The notes beneath the pieces were generated by a model. It had not been told where the DNA came from and made no database searches. It saw nothing but the letters and a program-made list of their open reading frames with translations. A program made the translations under genes and the position numbers. 18,355 nucleotides of DNA from Roseburia sp. (GTDB taxonomy: Bacteria; Bacillota; Clostridia; Lachnospirales; Lachnospiraceae), in NCBI GenBank assembly GCA_003483745.1, contig DMYD01000061.1:1-18355 (forward strand), in the 5' to 3' direction. Numbering within the stretch: the stretch's first letter is position 1; every line of letters starts with the position of its first letter. Positions 1 to 7,382 of the stretch are shown here, one piece after another.

Positions 1-194
1 AAAATCACCGCCGTTTCTTTTTAATATATCATGAAACGGTTTGTCAGACCATAAAATTAATTAAATATCAATGATACAGTATACTACCACTTTTTTATAT
101 TTTTAATGTTTCCTTAATTATCAATAAATGCCATTGACTTTCTGCTTTTTGCGTGCAAAGCTAACCATATATTTATAAGAAAAGAGTTTTTACC
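1..194. other. AT-rich upstream region with one weak hairpin
   Basis: No gene is visible. An inverted repeat (CCGTTTC at 11-17, GAAACGG at 33-39, 15-base loop) is followed by TTTGTC and could be a weak terminator of a gene outside the window. A TTGACT hexamer at 134-139 resembles a -35 box, but no good -10 lies 16-18 bases downstream, so no promoter is claimed for the gene that starts at 195. Confidence 0.35.
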
Positions 195-1541
195 ATGATA
201 CAGAAAAAAAATGTACTTAACACCGTTCCGGTTATCTGCCTTGGTGCCCTGCTTTTGGGGTCGGCATACGGGCAGCTTCACACGCCAATGACGCCGCCAC
301 CGATTACAGCTCTCGCCTCAGATATTCTGCCGACGACAGGCAATGTCCGAGCACTTGATGTTGTGGTCGATTTTGCGGATGCGAAATATGATACAGACAG
401 ACGCCTGTCCGATGAAGAAATTTCCTCCTATCTGTTTGGCACAGACAATACTGAATTTTATCCCTGTGAGAGCCTGACTAGTTATTTTGACCGTGCTTCA
501 TACGGATCACTACATATGACCGGAAATGTATTTCATTACACAGCGAAAGGTACGATCGCATCCTACGAAAAAACGAACGATGGATACGAAACGCTGGTGC
601 GTGAGGTTCTTTCCGGTTTAAATGATACGATCGACTATACCGATTATGATTCTGACGGCGATGGCTATATCGACGCTCTCTGCCTTTCTGTTCCAAGCGG
701 AGGCAATGCTGATTTCTGGTATGGCTGTACGGCATCCTGGTGGACTTCCACCCTGCCGGATTTAGATGGCGAAAAATTAAATTACTATGTGATCAGCGAT
801 GAACAGCCTTATGCCGATACCATGGATTATTATCTCGGAACACTCGCCCACGAATACGGGCACTGTATGGGACTCCCGGATTATTATAAATACGGTTTAA
901 AAGAAAATTTTGAAGCTACGACTGGGGATGCCGGCATTGAACGCATGGATGAAGCTGCGGGTGATTTTTGTCCGTTGTCAAAGCTGCTGCTCGGATGGTA
1001 CCTTCCGGCAGAAGTACAGATTTACCACCCCGGCAGCAAAAAGACCGACATCACTTTAGCTGACTCCTCCATGCAGACTGACACTCCAGCTGCACAGACA
1101 TTTACCCTGACAGATGATACCCAAGAGGGAAGCTGTCTGATCATACCGCGCACTGATGCTTCCAGTTATTTTTCAGAATACATGATCCTTGACTATATCA
1201 CCCCGAATGGTAATTATGACGGTATGTTTTCTTCCGGCGGACTTCGTATTTATCACGTCGATGCCACCCTTGCAAACGACGAATACTGTGCCCCCTATCT
1301 GACCGCTGATAACTACAGTCCTGTCTACGATTCCACCAATAACGGCAGACGGATCTTAAGACTGGTCAATGACGGAAATGGCTTTTACCGGGACGGTGAT
1401 GTGATCGATGGCACTGCCACAGGCTTGGGCTGGTATGACAACAACGGACAGGTGACCATTGATACCGGGTATACGATCACGGTTGACTCTGTATCTGCGG
1501 ATCAGAAAAAATGTACCGTAACGATTTTGCCGGACAACTAA
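195..1541 (+). CDS. secreted M6-like (immune inhibitor A type) zinc metalloprotease
   Basis: This is a 448-residue protein with an N-terminal signal peptide (basic MIQKK, hydrophobic VPVICLGALLLGSAYG, about residues 1-26), so it is probably exported. HEYGHCMGLPD at residues 219-229 fits HExxHxxGxxD, with H219, H223 and probably D229 as zinc ligands and E220 as catalytic base. This is the pattern of M6 peptidases such as Bacillus InhA. YDSDGDGYIDA (about 151-161) upstream is the Asp-rich loop usual in this family. The C-terminal half (about 265-448) resembles the beta-rich part of M6-like proteins. No LPXTG anchor, dockerin or membrane segment follows, so it is likely released. The start is supported by a weak purine stretch, GAAAAGAG, 8 bases before the ATG. 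The substrate is unknown. The gene converges on the butyrate operon and has no functional partner in the window. Confidence 0.85.
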   Translation: MIQKKNVLNTVPVICLGALLLGSAYGQLHTPMTPPPITALASDILPTTGNVRALDVVVDFADAKYDTDRRLSDEEISSYLFGTDNTEFYPCESLTSYFDRASYGSLHMTGNVFHYTAKGTIASYEKTNDGYETLVREVLSGLNDTIDYTDYDSDGDGYIDALCLSVPSGGNADFWYGCTASWWTSTLPDLDGEKLNYYVISDEQPYADTMDYYLGTLAHEYGHCMGLPDYYKYGLKENFEATTGDAGIERMDEAAGDFCPLSKLLLGWYLPAEVQIYHPGSKKTDITLADSSMQTDTPAAQTFTLTDDTQEGSCLIIPRTDASSYFSEYMILDYITPNGNYDGMFSSGGLRIYHVDATLANDEYCAPYLTADNYSPVYDSTNNGRRILRLVNDGNGFYRDGDVIDGTATGLGWYDNNGQVTIDTGYTITVDSVSADQKKCTVTILPDN

Positions 1542-1599
1542 ATAACTTTTTCCATCAACTCCAGACAAGGAGCCGCAAATTTTCTCCAACTCCCAGCAA

Positions 1600-1656
1600 A
1601 AAGCCCGTCCCCCATGTCAGCTTCCTCACAGAAGCCGTACACGAAAGACGGGCTTT
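1600..1656. terminator. bidirectional terminator between the M6 protease gene and etfA
   Basis: A perfect 10-bp inverted repeat, AAAGCCCGTC (1600-1609) and GACGGGCTTT (1647-1656), encloses a second nested stem, GCTTC (1620-1624) with GAAGC (1631-1635). The minus-strand transcript ends in GGGCTTTTTG, a good U-run for the butyrate operon. The plus-strand tail (TTTCTATCTT) is weaker but usable by the protease gene. Confidence 0.75.
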
Positions 1657-1681
1657 CTATCTTACAGGTTGTCCACCTATA

Positions 1682-2731
1682 TTATTTGTTGCCTAACTCA
1701 GCTTTTAATGCTGCTGTTAAAGCAGGAACGATCTTATTCAGATCACCAACCAGACCGTAATCAGCTACGTCGAAGATTGGAGCATCTTCATCTTTATTGA
1801 TTGCGATGATCAGGTCAGAATCTTCCATACCAGCTACATGCTGGATTGCTCCGGAAATACCGATTGCAAAATAGATCTGAGGACGAACCGTTTTACCGGT
1901 CTGACCTACCTGTAAATCAACCGGTAACCAGCCATTCTCTACTACTGCACGGGAGCAGCTTACAGTACCACCAAGTACCTCTGCAAGATCCTCAAGAAGT
2001 TTGAAGTTCTCTTTAGAACCAACTCCACGACCACCGGAAACAAGGATCTTTGCTTCCATGATGTTTGCTGTGCTCTTAACAGCTTTTACAATGTTTAAGA
2101 TCTCAACATATCTGTTGTTTGGTGTAAATCCCGGGTTGTACTCTACAACGTTTGCTTTTGCACCGCTGATCGGAGCGATCTTCTGCATAACACCTGGACG
2201 TACAGTTGCCATCTGAGGACGGTTGTCCGGGCAGGCGATAGTTGCGATTGTGTTACCACCGAATGCAGGACGTGTCATTAATAACTGATTGTGTTTCTGC
2301 TCTGATTCTTTACCAGGTGCAGCAACCAGTGGGAAATCACCGATCTCAAGAGATGTACAGTCTGCTGTCAAACCTGTTTTTACTCTTGCAGAAACAGTAG
2401 GTCCTAAGTCACGGCCGATAGCAGTTGCACCAACTAACATGATTTCTGGTTTGTACTCGTTGATTACAGATGCTAATGCATGTGCATACGGCTCTGTTCT
2501 GTAGTCTTTTAATTCTGGATCATCTACTACGATAACTCTGTCAGCGCCATACTCAGCTAACTGATCTGCTAATCCTTTTACACCAGAACCAATTAATACA
2601 GCAGTTACGTCTGTACCTAAATCTTTTGCTAAGTCTTTGCCTTTTCCAAGTAACTCAAATGCAACGCCATCTAATACGTTATCTACCTGCTGTGCAAAGA
2701 CAAATACTCCTTTATATTCTTCTAATGCCAT
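1682..2731 (-). CDS. etfA: electron transfer flavoprotein alpha subunit, butyryl-CoA dehydrogenase partner
   Basis: EtfA pairs with EtfB and butyryl-CoA dehydrogenase in the cytoplasm. In clostridia the complex couples crotonyl-CoA reduction by NADH to ferredoxin reduction (flavin-based electron bifurcation). The C-terminal FAD domain carries the family signature YFAIGISGAIQHVAGM, followed by INKDEDAPIFDVADYG, and SGGRGVGSKENF marks its beginning. An N-terminal Etf alpha/beta domain precedes it. The chosen ATG at 2731 gives 349 residues (MALEEYKG...), with GTGGTGA about 6 bases upstream. In-frame GTG codons at 2743 and 2740 sit too close to the AAGGA upstream. The gene lies 26 bases after etfB and is the last of the operon. 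The bifurcating role is inferred from the family and the gene order. Confidence 0.95.
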   Translation of the reverse strand: MALEEYKGVFVFAQQVDNVLDGVAFELLGKGKDLAKDLGTDVTAVLIGSGVKGLADQLAEYGADRVIVVDDPELKDYRTEPYAHALASVINEYKPEIMLVGATAIGRDLGPTVSARVKTGLTADCTSLEIGDFPLVAAPGKESEQKHNQLLMTRPAFGGNTIATIACPDNRPQMATVRPGVMQKIAPISGAKANVVEYNPGFTPNNRYVEILNIVKAVKSTANIMEAKILVSGGRGVGSKENFKLLEDLAEVLGGTVSCSRAVVENGWLPVDLQVGQTGKTVRPQIYFAIGISGAIQHVAGMEDSDLIIAINKDEDAPIFDVADYGLVGDLNKIVPALTAALKAELGNK

Positions 2732-2757
2732 GTTATTCACCACTTTTCCTTTTTTTA

Positions 2758-3540
2758 TTAGATAATGTGTTTCTCTTTGAATTTGCCGATCAAATATGCT
2801 ACAGATTCTGCCGGATCAAGGTTTACTTTCTCACCAGCACCCTTTGCAACTTTATCAGATGCTTTTGCAATCTTAGTAGGAGATCCCTTTAAACCAAGAT
2901 CAGAATCGTCAACATCCTTTAAGTCTGCTCTGCCCCAAACGGTTACTTCTTTGTCAAATGCATCGAAGATTCCGCCTGGTGTCATGTAACGCGGCTCGTT
3001 TAACTCAGAAAGAGCAGTTACCAGACAAGGCATTTTCGCTTTTAACTCATGATATCTGTCTTCGTACTGACGTTTTACAACAACAGAGTCACCCTCTACT
3101 TTGATGTCTGCTGCGTAAGAGATAACCGGAAGTCCAAGATGCTCTGCGATCTGAGGACCAACCTGTGCTGTATCTCCATCGATAGCCTGACGTCCTGTGA
3201 TGATCAGATCATAGTCTAAGTTACGAAGTGCACCAGCGATTGTGGTAGATGTTGCCCATGTATCAGCTCCACCTAATACGCGGTCTGTTACAAGAACTGC
3301 TTCATCAGCGCCCATTGCTAAAGCTTCACGAAGAACTGCATCAGCTTTTGGAAGTCCCATAGTAAGAACTGTAACTTTTGCTCCTGTCTCATCTTTGATT
3401 CTAAGTGCTGCTTCAAGACCAGCTTTATCATCTGGGTTCATGATAGCAAGCATTGCTGCTCTGTCAAGCGTTCCATCCGGGTTGAACTTAACGCCGCCCT
3501 TTGTATCAGGAACCTGTTTAATACATACTACGATATTCAT
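2758..3540 (-). CDS. etfB: electron transfer flavoprotein beta subunit, bifurcating type
   Basis: This 260-residue protein begins MNIVVCIKQVPDTKGG, typical of EtfB. The Etf-beta signature region (VKRQYEDRYHELKAKMPC, about residues 150-167) and the NAD/AMP-site stretch ITGRQAIDGDTAQVGPQIAE are intact. In bifurcating Etf complexes the beta subunit holds the FAD that takes a hydride from NADH and splits the electrons. A strong Shine-Dalgarno AAGGAGTGG precedes the ATG by about 10 bases. The gene is closely followed by etfA, but it is separated from bcd upstream by an unusually long, structured 165-base spacer (separate entry), which could set its level relative to bcd. Confidence 0.95.
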   Translation of the reverse strand: MNIVVCIKQVPDTKGGVKFNPDGTLDRAAMLAIMNPDDKAGLEAALRIKDETGAKVTVLTMGLPKADAVLREALAMGADEAVLVTDRVLGGADTWATSTTIAGALRNLDYDLIITGRQAIDGDTAQVGPQIAEHLGLPVISYAADIKVEGDSVVVKRQYEDRYHELKAKMPCLVTALSELNEPRYMTPGGIFDAFDKEVTVWGRADLKDVDDSDLGLKGSPTKIAKASDKVAKGAGEKVNLDPAESVAYLIGKFKEKHII

Positions 3541-3587
3541 GTATTTTCCACTCCTTATGTTTTAATATTTAATTTATCGCAGATTGT

Positions 3588-3686
3588 CTCGAAACGTTAC
3601 ACGTTTCGAGTGCGCGTTGCGCTCTCAAATGGTTGCAAAAAATATTCCATTCACGCAAGCGTGATTCCATATTTTTTCACCCATTT
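3588..3686 (-). promoter_or_regulatory. structured spacer between bcd and etfB: three stacked inverted repeats
   Basis: Most of the 165-base gap is palindromic. CTCGAAACGT (3588-3597) and ACGTTTCGAG (3601-3610) form a perfect 10-bp stem with a 3-base loop. GAGTGCGC (3608-3615) and GCGCTCTC (3619-3626) pair with one mismatch. A larger imperfect palindrome runs from AAATGG (3627) to CATTT (about 3686), centred on TCACGCAAGCGTGA (3651-3664), which is flanked by direct copies of ATTCCAT. The first two repeats share GAG and so may be alternatives. There is no clean terminator U-run after a GC-rich stem. Roles in mRNA processing, stabilisation of etfBA mRNA or partial attenuation are possible. It could also be a dispersed REP-like repeat. 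Confidence 0.6.
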
Positions 3687-3705
3687 TCAATCCGCCAGAT
3701 CACGT

Positions 3706-4860
3706 CTATTTTAACAGTGCACCAGAGATTACCATACGCTGTACTTCGCTTGTACCCTCATAGATCTCAGTGATCTTAGCATCACGCATCATACGCTCTA
3801 CGTCGTACTCTCTGATATATCCGTATCCACCAAATAACTGAACAACCTCAGTTGTAACAGCCATTGCAGTCTCTGCTGCGAATAATTTAGCTTTTGCAGC
3901 TTCTACAGAATATACTTTCTGAGTAGCTTTTGCCATTGCTGCTTTGTAAACTAAAAGCTGTGCAGCTTCGATTCTTGCAGCCATATCAGCAAGTTTGAAC
4001 TGTGTATTCTGCTGCTGTGCGATAGAACGACCGAACTGTTTTCTCTCTTTTGTATAAGCGATAGCTCTGTCTAATGCTCCCTCAGCGATACCAAGTGCCT
4101 GAGCAGCAATACCGATACGTCCACCATCAAGTGTATGCATTGCGATCGGGAAACCTTTTCCTTCCGGTCCTAACAGATTCTCTTTCGGGATTCTGCAGTC
4201 TTCGAAAATCAACTCATAAGTAGATGATCCACGGATACCCATCTTCTTCTCTTTTGTTCCGAATGAGAAACCTGAAGCTCCCTTATCAACGATAAATGCA
4301 GAGAAGTTTTTCTTCTTTCTGCCTCTCTTATCCTCTGTGATGCTTGTGATTGCGATTACGATATAAACGTCTGCAACTTTACCGTTGGTAATGAAGCACT
4401 TTGATCCGTTTAATACCCACTCGTCACCATCTAAAACGGCTTTTGTCTGTGCACCCTGTGCATCAGTACCAGCACCCGGCTCAGTTAATGCAAATGCACC
4501 TAACTTCTCACCTGTTGCAAGCGGTTTTACATATTTCTGTTTCTGCTCTTCTGTACCGTATGTCATAATTGGATCGATGCAGAGAGATGTATGTGCAGAT
4601 ACAACAACACCTGTGGTTGCGCAAACTTTAGATAACTCTTCTACGCACATAACGTATGTAAGAGGATCACAACCCTGTCCGCCGTATTCCTTCGGAACCG
4701 GGATTCCCATGAATCCGTATTTCTGCATTTTCTTAACCGTTTCAGCCGGGAAAGCTTCTGTCTCATCTGTTTCCTGTGCAAGCGGTTTTACTTCTGTTTC
4801 AGCAAATTCCTTGAATAAGGAACGCGCCATTTCATGTTTCTTGTCTAAAGTGAAATCCAT
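3706..4860 (-). CDS. bcd: butyryl-CoA dehydrogenase (short-chain acyl-CoA dehydrogenase)
   Basis: This FAD enzyme reduces crotonyl-CoA to butyryl-CoA and works with EtfAB. At 384 residues it has normal acyl-CoA dehydrogenase length. Both family signatures are present: AFALTEPGAGTD (about 122-133) in the middle beta domain, and QLFGGYGYIREYDVERMMRD (341-360) in the C-terminal helical domain. The catalytic base is E368 in IYEGTSEVQR, the position used in short-chain butyryl-CoA dehydrogenases. A basic surface loop at about 177-184 (DKRGRKKK) is more charged than I expect there. GGAGG lies 11 bases before the ATG. The gene starts 29 bases after hbd. Gene order with etfB and etfA makes butyryl-CoA the most likely substrate. 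Confidence 0.95.
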   Translation of the reverse strand: MDFTLDKKHEMARSLFKEFAETEVKPLAQETDETEAFPAETVKKMQKYGFMGIPVPKEYGGQGCDPLTYVMCVEELSKVCATTGVVVSAHTSLCIDPIMTYGTEEQKQKYVKPLATGEKLGAFALTEPGAGTDAQGAQTKAVLDGDEWVLNGSKCFITNGKVADVYIVIAITSITEDKRGRKKKNFSAFIVDKGASGFSFGTKEKKMGIRGSSTYELIFEDCRIPKENLLGPEGKGFPIAMHTLDGGRIGIAAQALGIAEGALDRAIAYTKERKQFGRSIAQQQNTQFKLADMAARIEAAQLLVYKAAMAKATQKVYSVEAAKAKLFAAETAMAVTTEVVQLFGGYGYIREYDVERMMRDAKITEIYEGTSEVQRMVISGALLK

Positions 4861-4889
4861 GATCTAATTTTCCTCCATAAATTTTTATT

Positions 4890-5762
4890 TTACTGAGCAT
4901 CGACCGGAGTCTTTGTACGATCAGCATTGTATACATAGAATCCCTTGCCGCTCTTTGCTCCAAGGTTACCACCACGAACCATCTTACGGATCAGTGGGCA
5001 TGCACGATATTTGCTGTCGCCTGTCTCTTTGTAAAGTACATCCATGATAGCAAGGCAGATATCAAGACCGATGAAATCACCTAACTCTAACGGTCCCATT
5101 GGGTGGTTAGCGCCAAGTTTCATAGCTGCATCGATACCAGCGATATCGGAAACACCTTCCATTTTAATGAATGCTGCTTCGTTGATCATCGGGATTAAGA
5201 TACGGTTTACAACGAAACCAGCTGCCTCGTTAACCTGTACCGGAGTTTTTCCAATTTCTTCAGAGATTTTCTTAATAGCTGCAACAGTCTCATCCGGAGT
5301 ATTCACACCAGCGATAACCTCGATTAATTTCATACGGTCTGCCGGGTTGAAGAAATGCATACCAACCATTGGACGGTTTAATCCGTTTCCGATCTCTGTG
5401 ATGGAAAGACTGGATGTGTTGGAAGCAAAGATACATTCCGGTTTTGCGATCTCGTCTAACTCTTTGAAAGTAGTTTTCTTTACTTCCATGTTCTCGAAAG
5501 CTGCCTCTACGATCAGATCACAGTCTTTGCAAAGGTTTTCTTTTAAACCTGGAGTAATTTTTGCAAGGATGCCGTCAACAGCTTCCTGTGTCATTTTTCC
5601 TTTTTCTACTAATCTTGCATAACCTTTTTTGATTTTCTCTTTTCCGCCTTCAGCCCATTCCTGCTTGATATCGCAAAGAGCTACTTCATATCCTTCTACC
5701 TGAGCAAATGCTTTTGCAATGCCCTGTCCCATGGTTCCTGCACCAATAACGCCAACCTTCAT
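4890..5762 (-). CDS. hbd: 3-hydroxybutyryl-CoA dehydrogenase
   Basis: This enzyme reduces acetoacetyl-CoA to 3-hydroxybutyryl-CoA, the second step of the butyrate route. The 290 residues cover a Rossmann NAD(P)-binding domain (GAGTMGQG at 7-14) and the C-terminal 3-hydroxyacyl-CoA dehydrogenase domain. The catalytic His-Glu pair is visible as H136 in MHFFNPADRMKLIEVI and E148. Substrate-side residues S114 and N115 (ASNTSS) and N186 (FVVNR) are also present. NHPMGPLELGDFIGLD marks the C-terminal domain. A textbook Shine-Dalgarno, AGGAGGTAA, fixes the ATG. The gene sits between thl and bcd on the same strand. The gap back to thl holds a CCCCGGG hairpin. Confidence 0.95.
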   Translation of the reverse strand: MKVGVIGAGTMGQGIAKAFAQVEGYEVALCDIKQEWAEGGKEKIKKGYARLVEKGKMTQEAVDGILAKITPGLKENLCKDCDLIVEAAFENMEVKKTTFKELDEIAKPECIFASNTSSLSITEIGNGLNRPMVGMHFFNPADRMKLIEVIAGVNTPDETVAAIKKISEEIGKTPVQVNEAAGFVVNRILIPMINEAAFIKMEGVSDIAGIDAAMKLGANHPMGPLELGDFIGLDICLAIMDVLYKETGDSKYRACPLIRKMVRGGNLGAKSGKGFYVYNADRTKTPVDAQ

Positions 5763-5815
5763 TTCGGTTACCTCCTGAAAATAATTATGTTAACTATATG
5801 TTTGAAAAATGCAAT

Positions 5816-5839
5816 CCCCGGGAAGTTATTCCCCGGGAA
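5816..5839 (-). other. GC-rich hairpin in the thl-hbd spacer
   Basis: CCCCGGGAA occurs twice in tandem (5816-5824 and 5831-5839). Because CCCGGG is self-complementary, the two copies fold into a stem with one mismatch and a 6-base loop. On the minus-strand mRNA the hairpin follows the thl stop by about 17 bases, and a TTTTT tract follows about 5 bases later. It resembles a leaky terminator or an mRNA-stability structure that would let thl be made in excess over downstream genes. Confidence 0.5.
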
Positions 5840-5855
5840 TTACTATAAAAAACTA

Positions 5856-7037
5856 TTATCTCTCAACGATTGTGGAGCATCCCATACCACCGCCGATGCA
5901 AAGTGTAGCAAGACCTCTCTTAGCGTCTCTCTTCTGCATCTCATGCAGTAATGTAACAAGGATACGGCATCCAGAAGCACCTACCGGATGTCCTAATGCA
6001 ATTGCGCCACCGTTTACGTTTACCTTTGACATATCGAATTTCAGATCTCTTGCTACTGCAATAGACTGAGCTGCGAATGCTTCGTTTGCTTCGATTAAAT
6101 CCATATCATCGATGGATAAACCAGTTTTTGCTAATACTTTTCTTGTAGAAGCAACCGGGCCAACACCCATGATCTCTGGCTCAACTCCGCCAAGAGCACC
6201 TGCTACCCATGTAGCCATTGGTGTAACACCAAGCTCTTTTGCTTTCTCTTCGCTCATAACAACGATTGCTGCTGCACCATCGTTAATACCGGAAGCGTTA
6301 CCTGCGGTAACAAGTCCACCCTCTTTACCGGAGCAGCATTTTAATTTTGCTAAAGACTCAGCAGTTGTGCCAGCACGTGGTCCCTCATCTTTAACGAAAT
6401 CAACGATCTCTTTTTTCACTTTTACAGGAACCGGAACGATCTCATCATCAAATTTACCTTCAGCGATTGCTTTCTCGCATTTCTGCTGGCTGTTTGCTGA
6501 GAACTCGTCAAGTTCTTCTCTTGTAATGCCATATTTATCACATACGTTCTCTGCAGTGATCATCATATGATAGTGGTTGAATGCATCTGTTAATGCATCA
6601 TTTACCATTGTATCGATGATAGTTGCATTGTTCATACGATATCCAAAACGAGCTTTTGTCATAGCATATGGTGCCATAGACATGTTTTCCATACCACCTG
6701 CAACAACGATATCAGCTTCACCTGCCATGATCATGGTAGCTGCATCATTGACACATTTTAAACCAGAACCACATACAACGTTGATAGTGATTGCCGGAAC
6801 TTCGATTGGCAGTCCTGCTTTGATTGCTGCCTGACGTGCAACGTTCTGACCCTGAGCTGCCTGGATTACACAACCCATTTTTACCTCGTCAACCATCTCT
6901 GGTTTCACGTTTGCTCTTCTTAAAGCCTCTTTGATAACGATTGCACCTAAGTCTGCTGCTGGAGTATTGCTTAATGCTCCACCCATTTTACCGATTGCGG
7001 TACGGCAAGCACCTGCTAAAACTACTTTCTTTGCCAT
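5856..7037 (-). CDS. thl: acetyl-CoA C-acetyltransferase (thiolase)
   Basis: Condenses two acetyl-CoA to acetoacetyl-CoA, the entry step of butyrate synthesis. The 393-residue protein has all thiolase catalytic elements: acyl-accepting C89 in NVVCGSGLKC, NEAF at about 318-321, H350 in GGAIALGHPVGASGCR, and the second cysteine C380 in LCIGGGMGCS. Start ATG 7037 (MAKKVVLAG) is chosen because AAAGGAG lies 8 bases upstream; the in-frame TTG at 7055 falls before this site. Thiolase is the first gene of the cluster and is preceded by a roughly 210-base leader with a promoter, a Rex-like operator and a hairpin next to the ribosome binding site. Crotonase, which in many clostridia lies beside these genes, is missing here. 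Confidence 0.96.
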   Translation of the reverse strand: MAKKVVLAGACRTAIGKMGGALSNTPAADLGAIVIKEALRRANVKPEMVDEVKMGCVIQAAQGQNVARQAAIKAGLPIEVPAITINVVCGSGLKCVNDAATMIMAGEADIVVAGGMENMSMAPYAMTKARFGYRMNNATIIDTMVNDALTDAFNHYHMMITAENVCDKYGITREELDEFSANSQQKCEKAIAEGKFDDEIVPVPVKVKKEIVDFVKDEGPRAGTTAESLAKLKCCSGKEGGLVTAGNASGINDGAAAIVVMSEEKAKELGVTPMATWVAGALGGVEPEIMGVGPVASTRKVLAKTGLSIDDMDLIEANEAFAAQSIAVARDLKFDMSKVNVNGGAIALGHPVGASGCRILVTLLHEMQKRDAKRGLATLCIGGGMGCSTIVER

Positions 7038-7067
7038 TTTGAATTCTCCTTTCAATTTAACACAAAG

Positions 7068-7083
7068 CTCTGCATTCGCAGAG
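7068..7083 (-). other. hairpin just upstream of the thl ribosome binding site
   Basis: CTCTGC (7068-7073) and GCAGAG (7078-7083) form a perfect 6-bp stem with a 4-base loop (GAAT on the mRNA). It lies about 18 bases before the AAAGGAG of thl, where a stem can protect the 5' end or tune translation. No terminator U-run is present. Confidence 0.4.
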
Positions 7084-7119
7084 AATTTGTTTCTTTCTCT
7101 TTAAAGTTGCCGAAAAATG

Positions 7120-7137
7120 CTGTTAATTTTTTAACAA
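7120..7137 (-). promoter_or_regulatory. Rex operator in the thl leader
   Basis: The minus strand reads TTGTTAA-AAAA-TTAACAG, matching 13 of the 14 defined bases of the clostridial Rex consensus TTGTTAAnnnnTTAACAA. Rex is a repressor released by NADH, and in clostridia it is known to control butyrate, lactate and alcohol genes. The site lies about 83 bases before the thl ATG and about 115 bases downstream of the best promoter. It would therefore act as a roadblock or serve a second, closer promoter. A perfect half-site, TTGTGAA, lies between the -35 and -10 boxes (7266-7272). Confidence 0.65.
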
Positions 7138-7253
7138 TCTTTTTCAAAAAAATAAATTCAAACTTTCGATTGAAATTTATCTTTTTTCTCTTTCATTTTA
7201 AAAAGCTCATTACTATGTAATCAGCCATTTTTCTGCATTTCTTGTACTTTCAT

Positions 7254-7282
7254 ATGCTAACATATTTCACAATTAATTGCAA
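7254..7282 (-). promoter_or_regulatory. putative promoter of the butyrate operon
   Basis: On the minus strand a -35 TTGCAA (7282-7277) is separated by 17 bases from TAGCAT (7259-7254), which is preceded by TG at the extended -10 position (TGTTAGCAT). Transcription would begin near 7247 and give a leader of about 210 bases before thl. The rest of 7038-7382 is AT-rich with no open gene. Confidence 0.6.
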
Positions 7283-7382
7283 TAGCTTTCTTTATTTTTC
7301 ATCTTTGTAAACAATTTTTTACATCCTTTTTGTCTTATTTCGCAGGCTTTTTTGTTAAATTTTTATCATTTTATCATTTTGT

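Noticed and set aside
134..173. Promoter for the M6 protease from TTGACT and TATATT
   Set aside because: The two hexamers are 28 bases apart, and no better -10 lies at a normal distance.
2001..7000. Many long plus-strand open frames opposite the butyrate genes
   Set aside because: They are antisense shadows caused by codon bias in well-expressed genes. None shows domains or ribosome binding sites.
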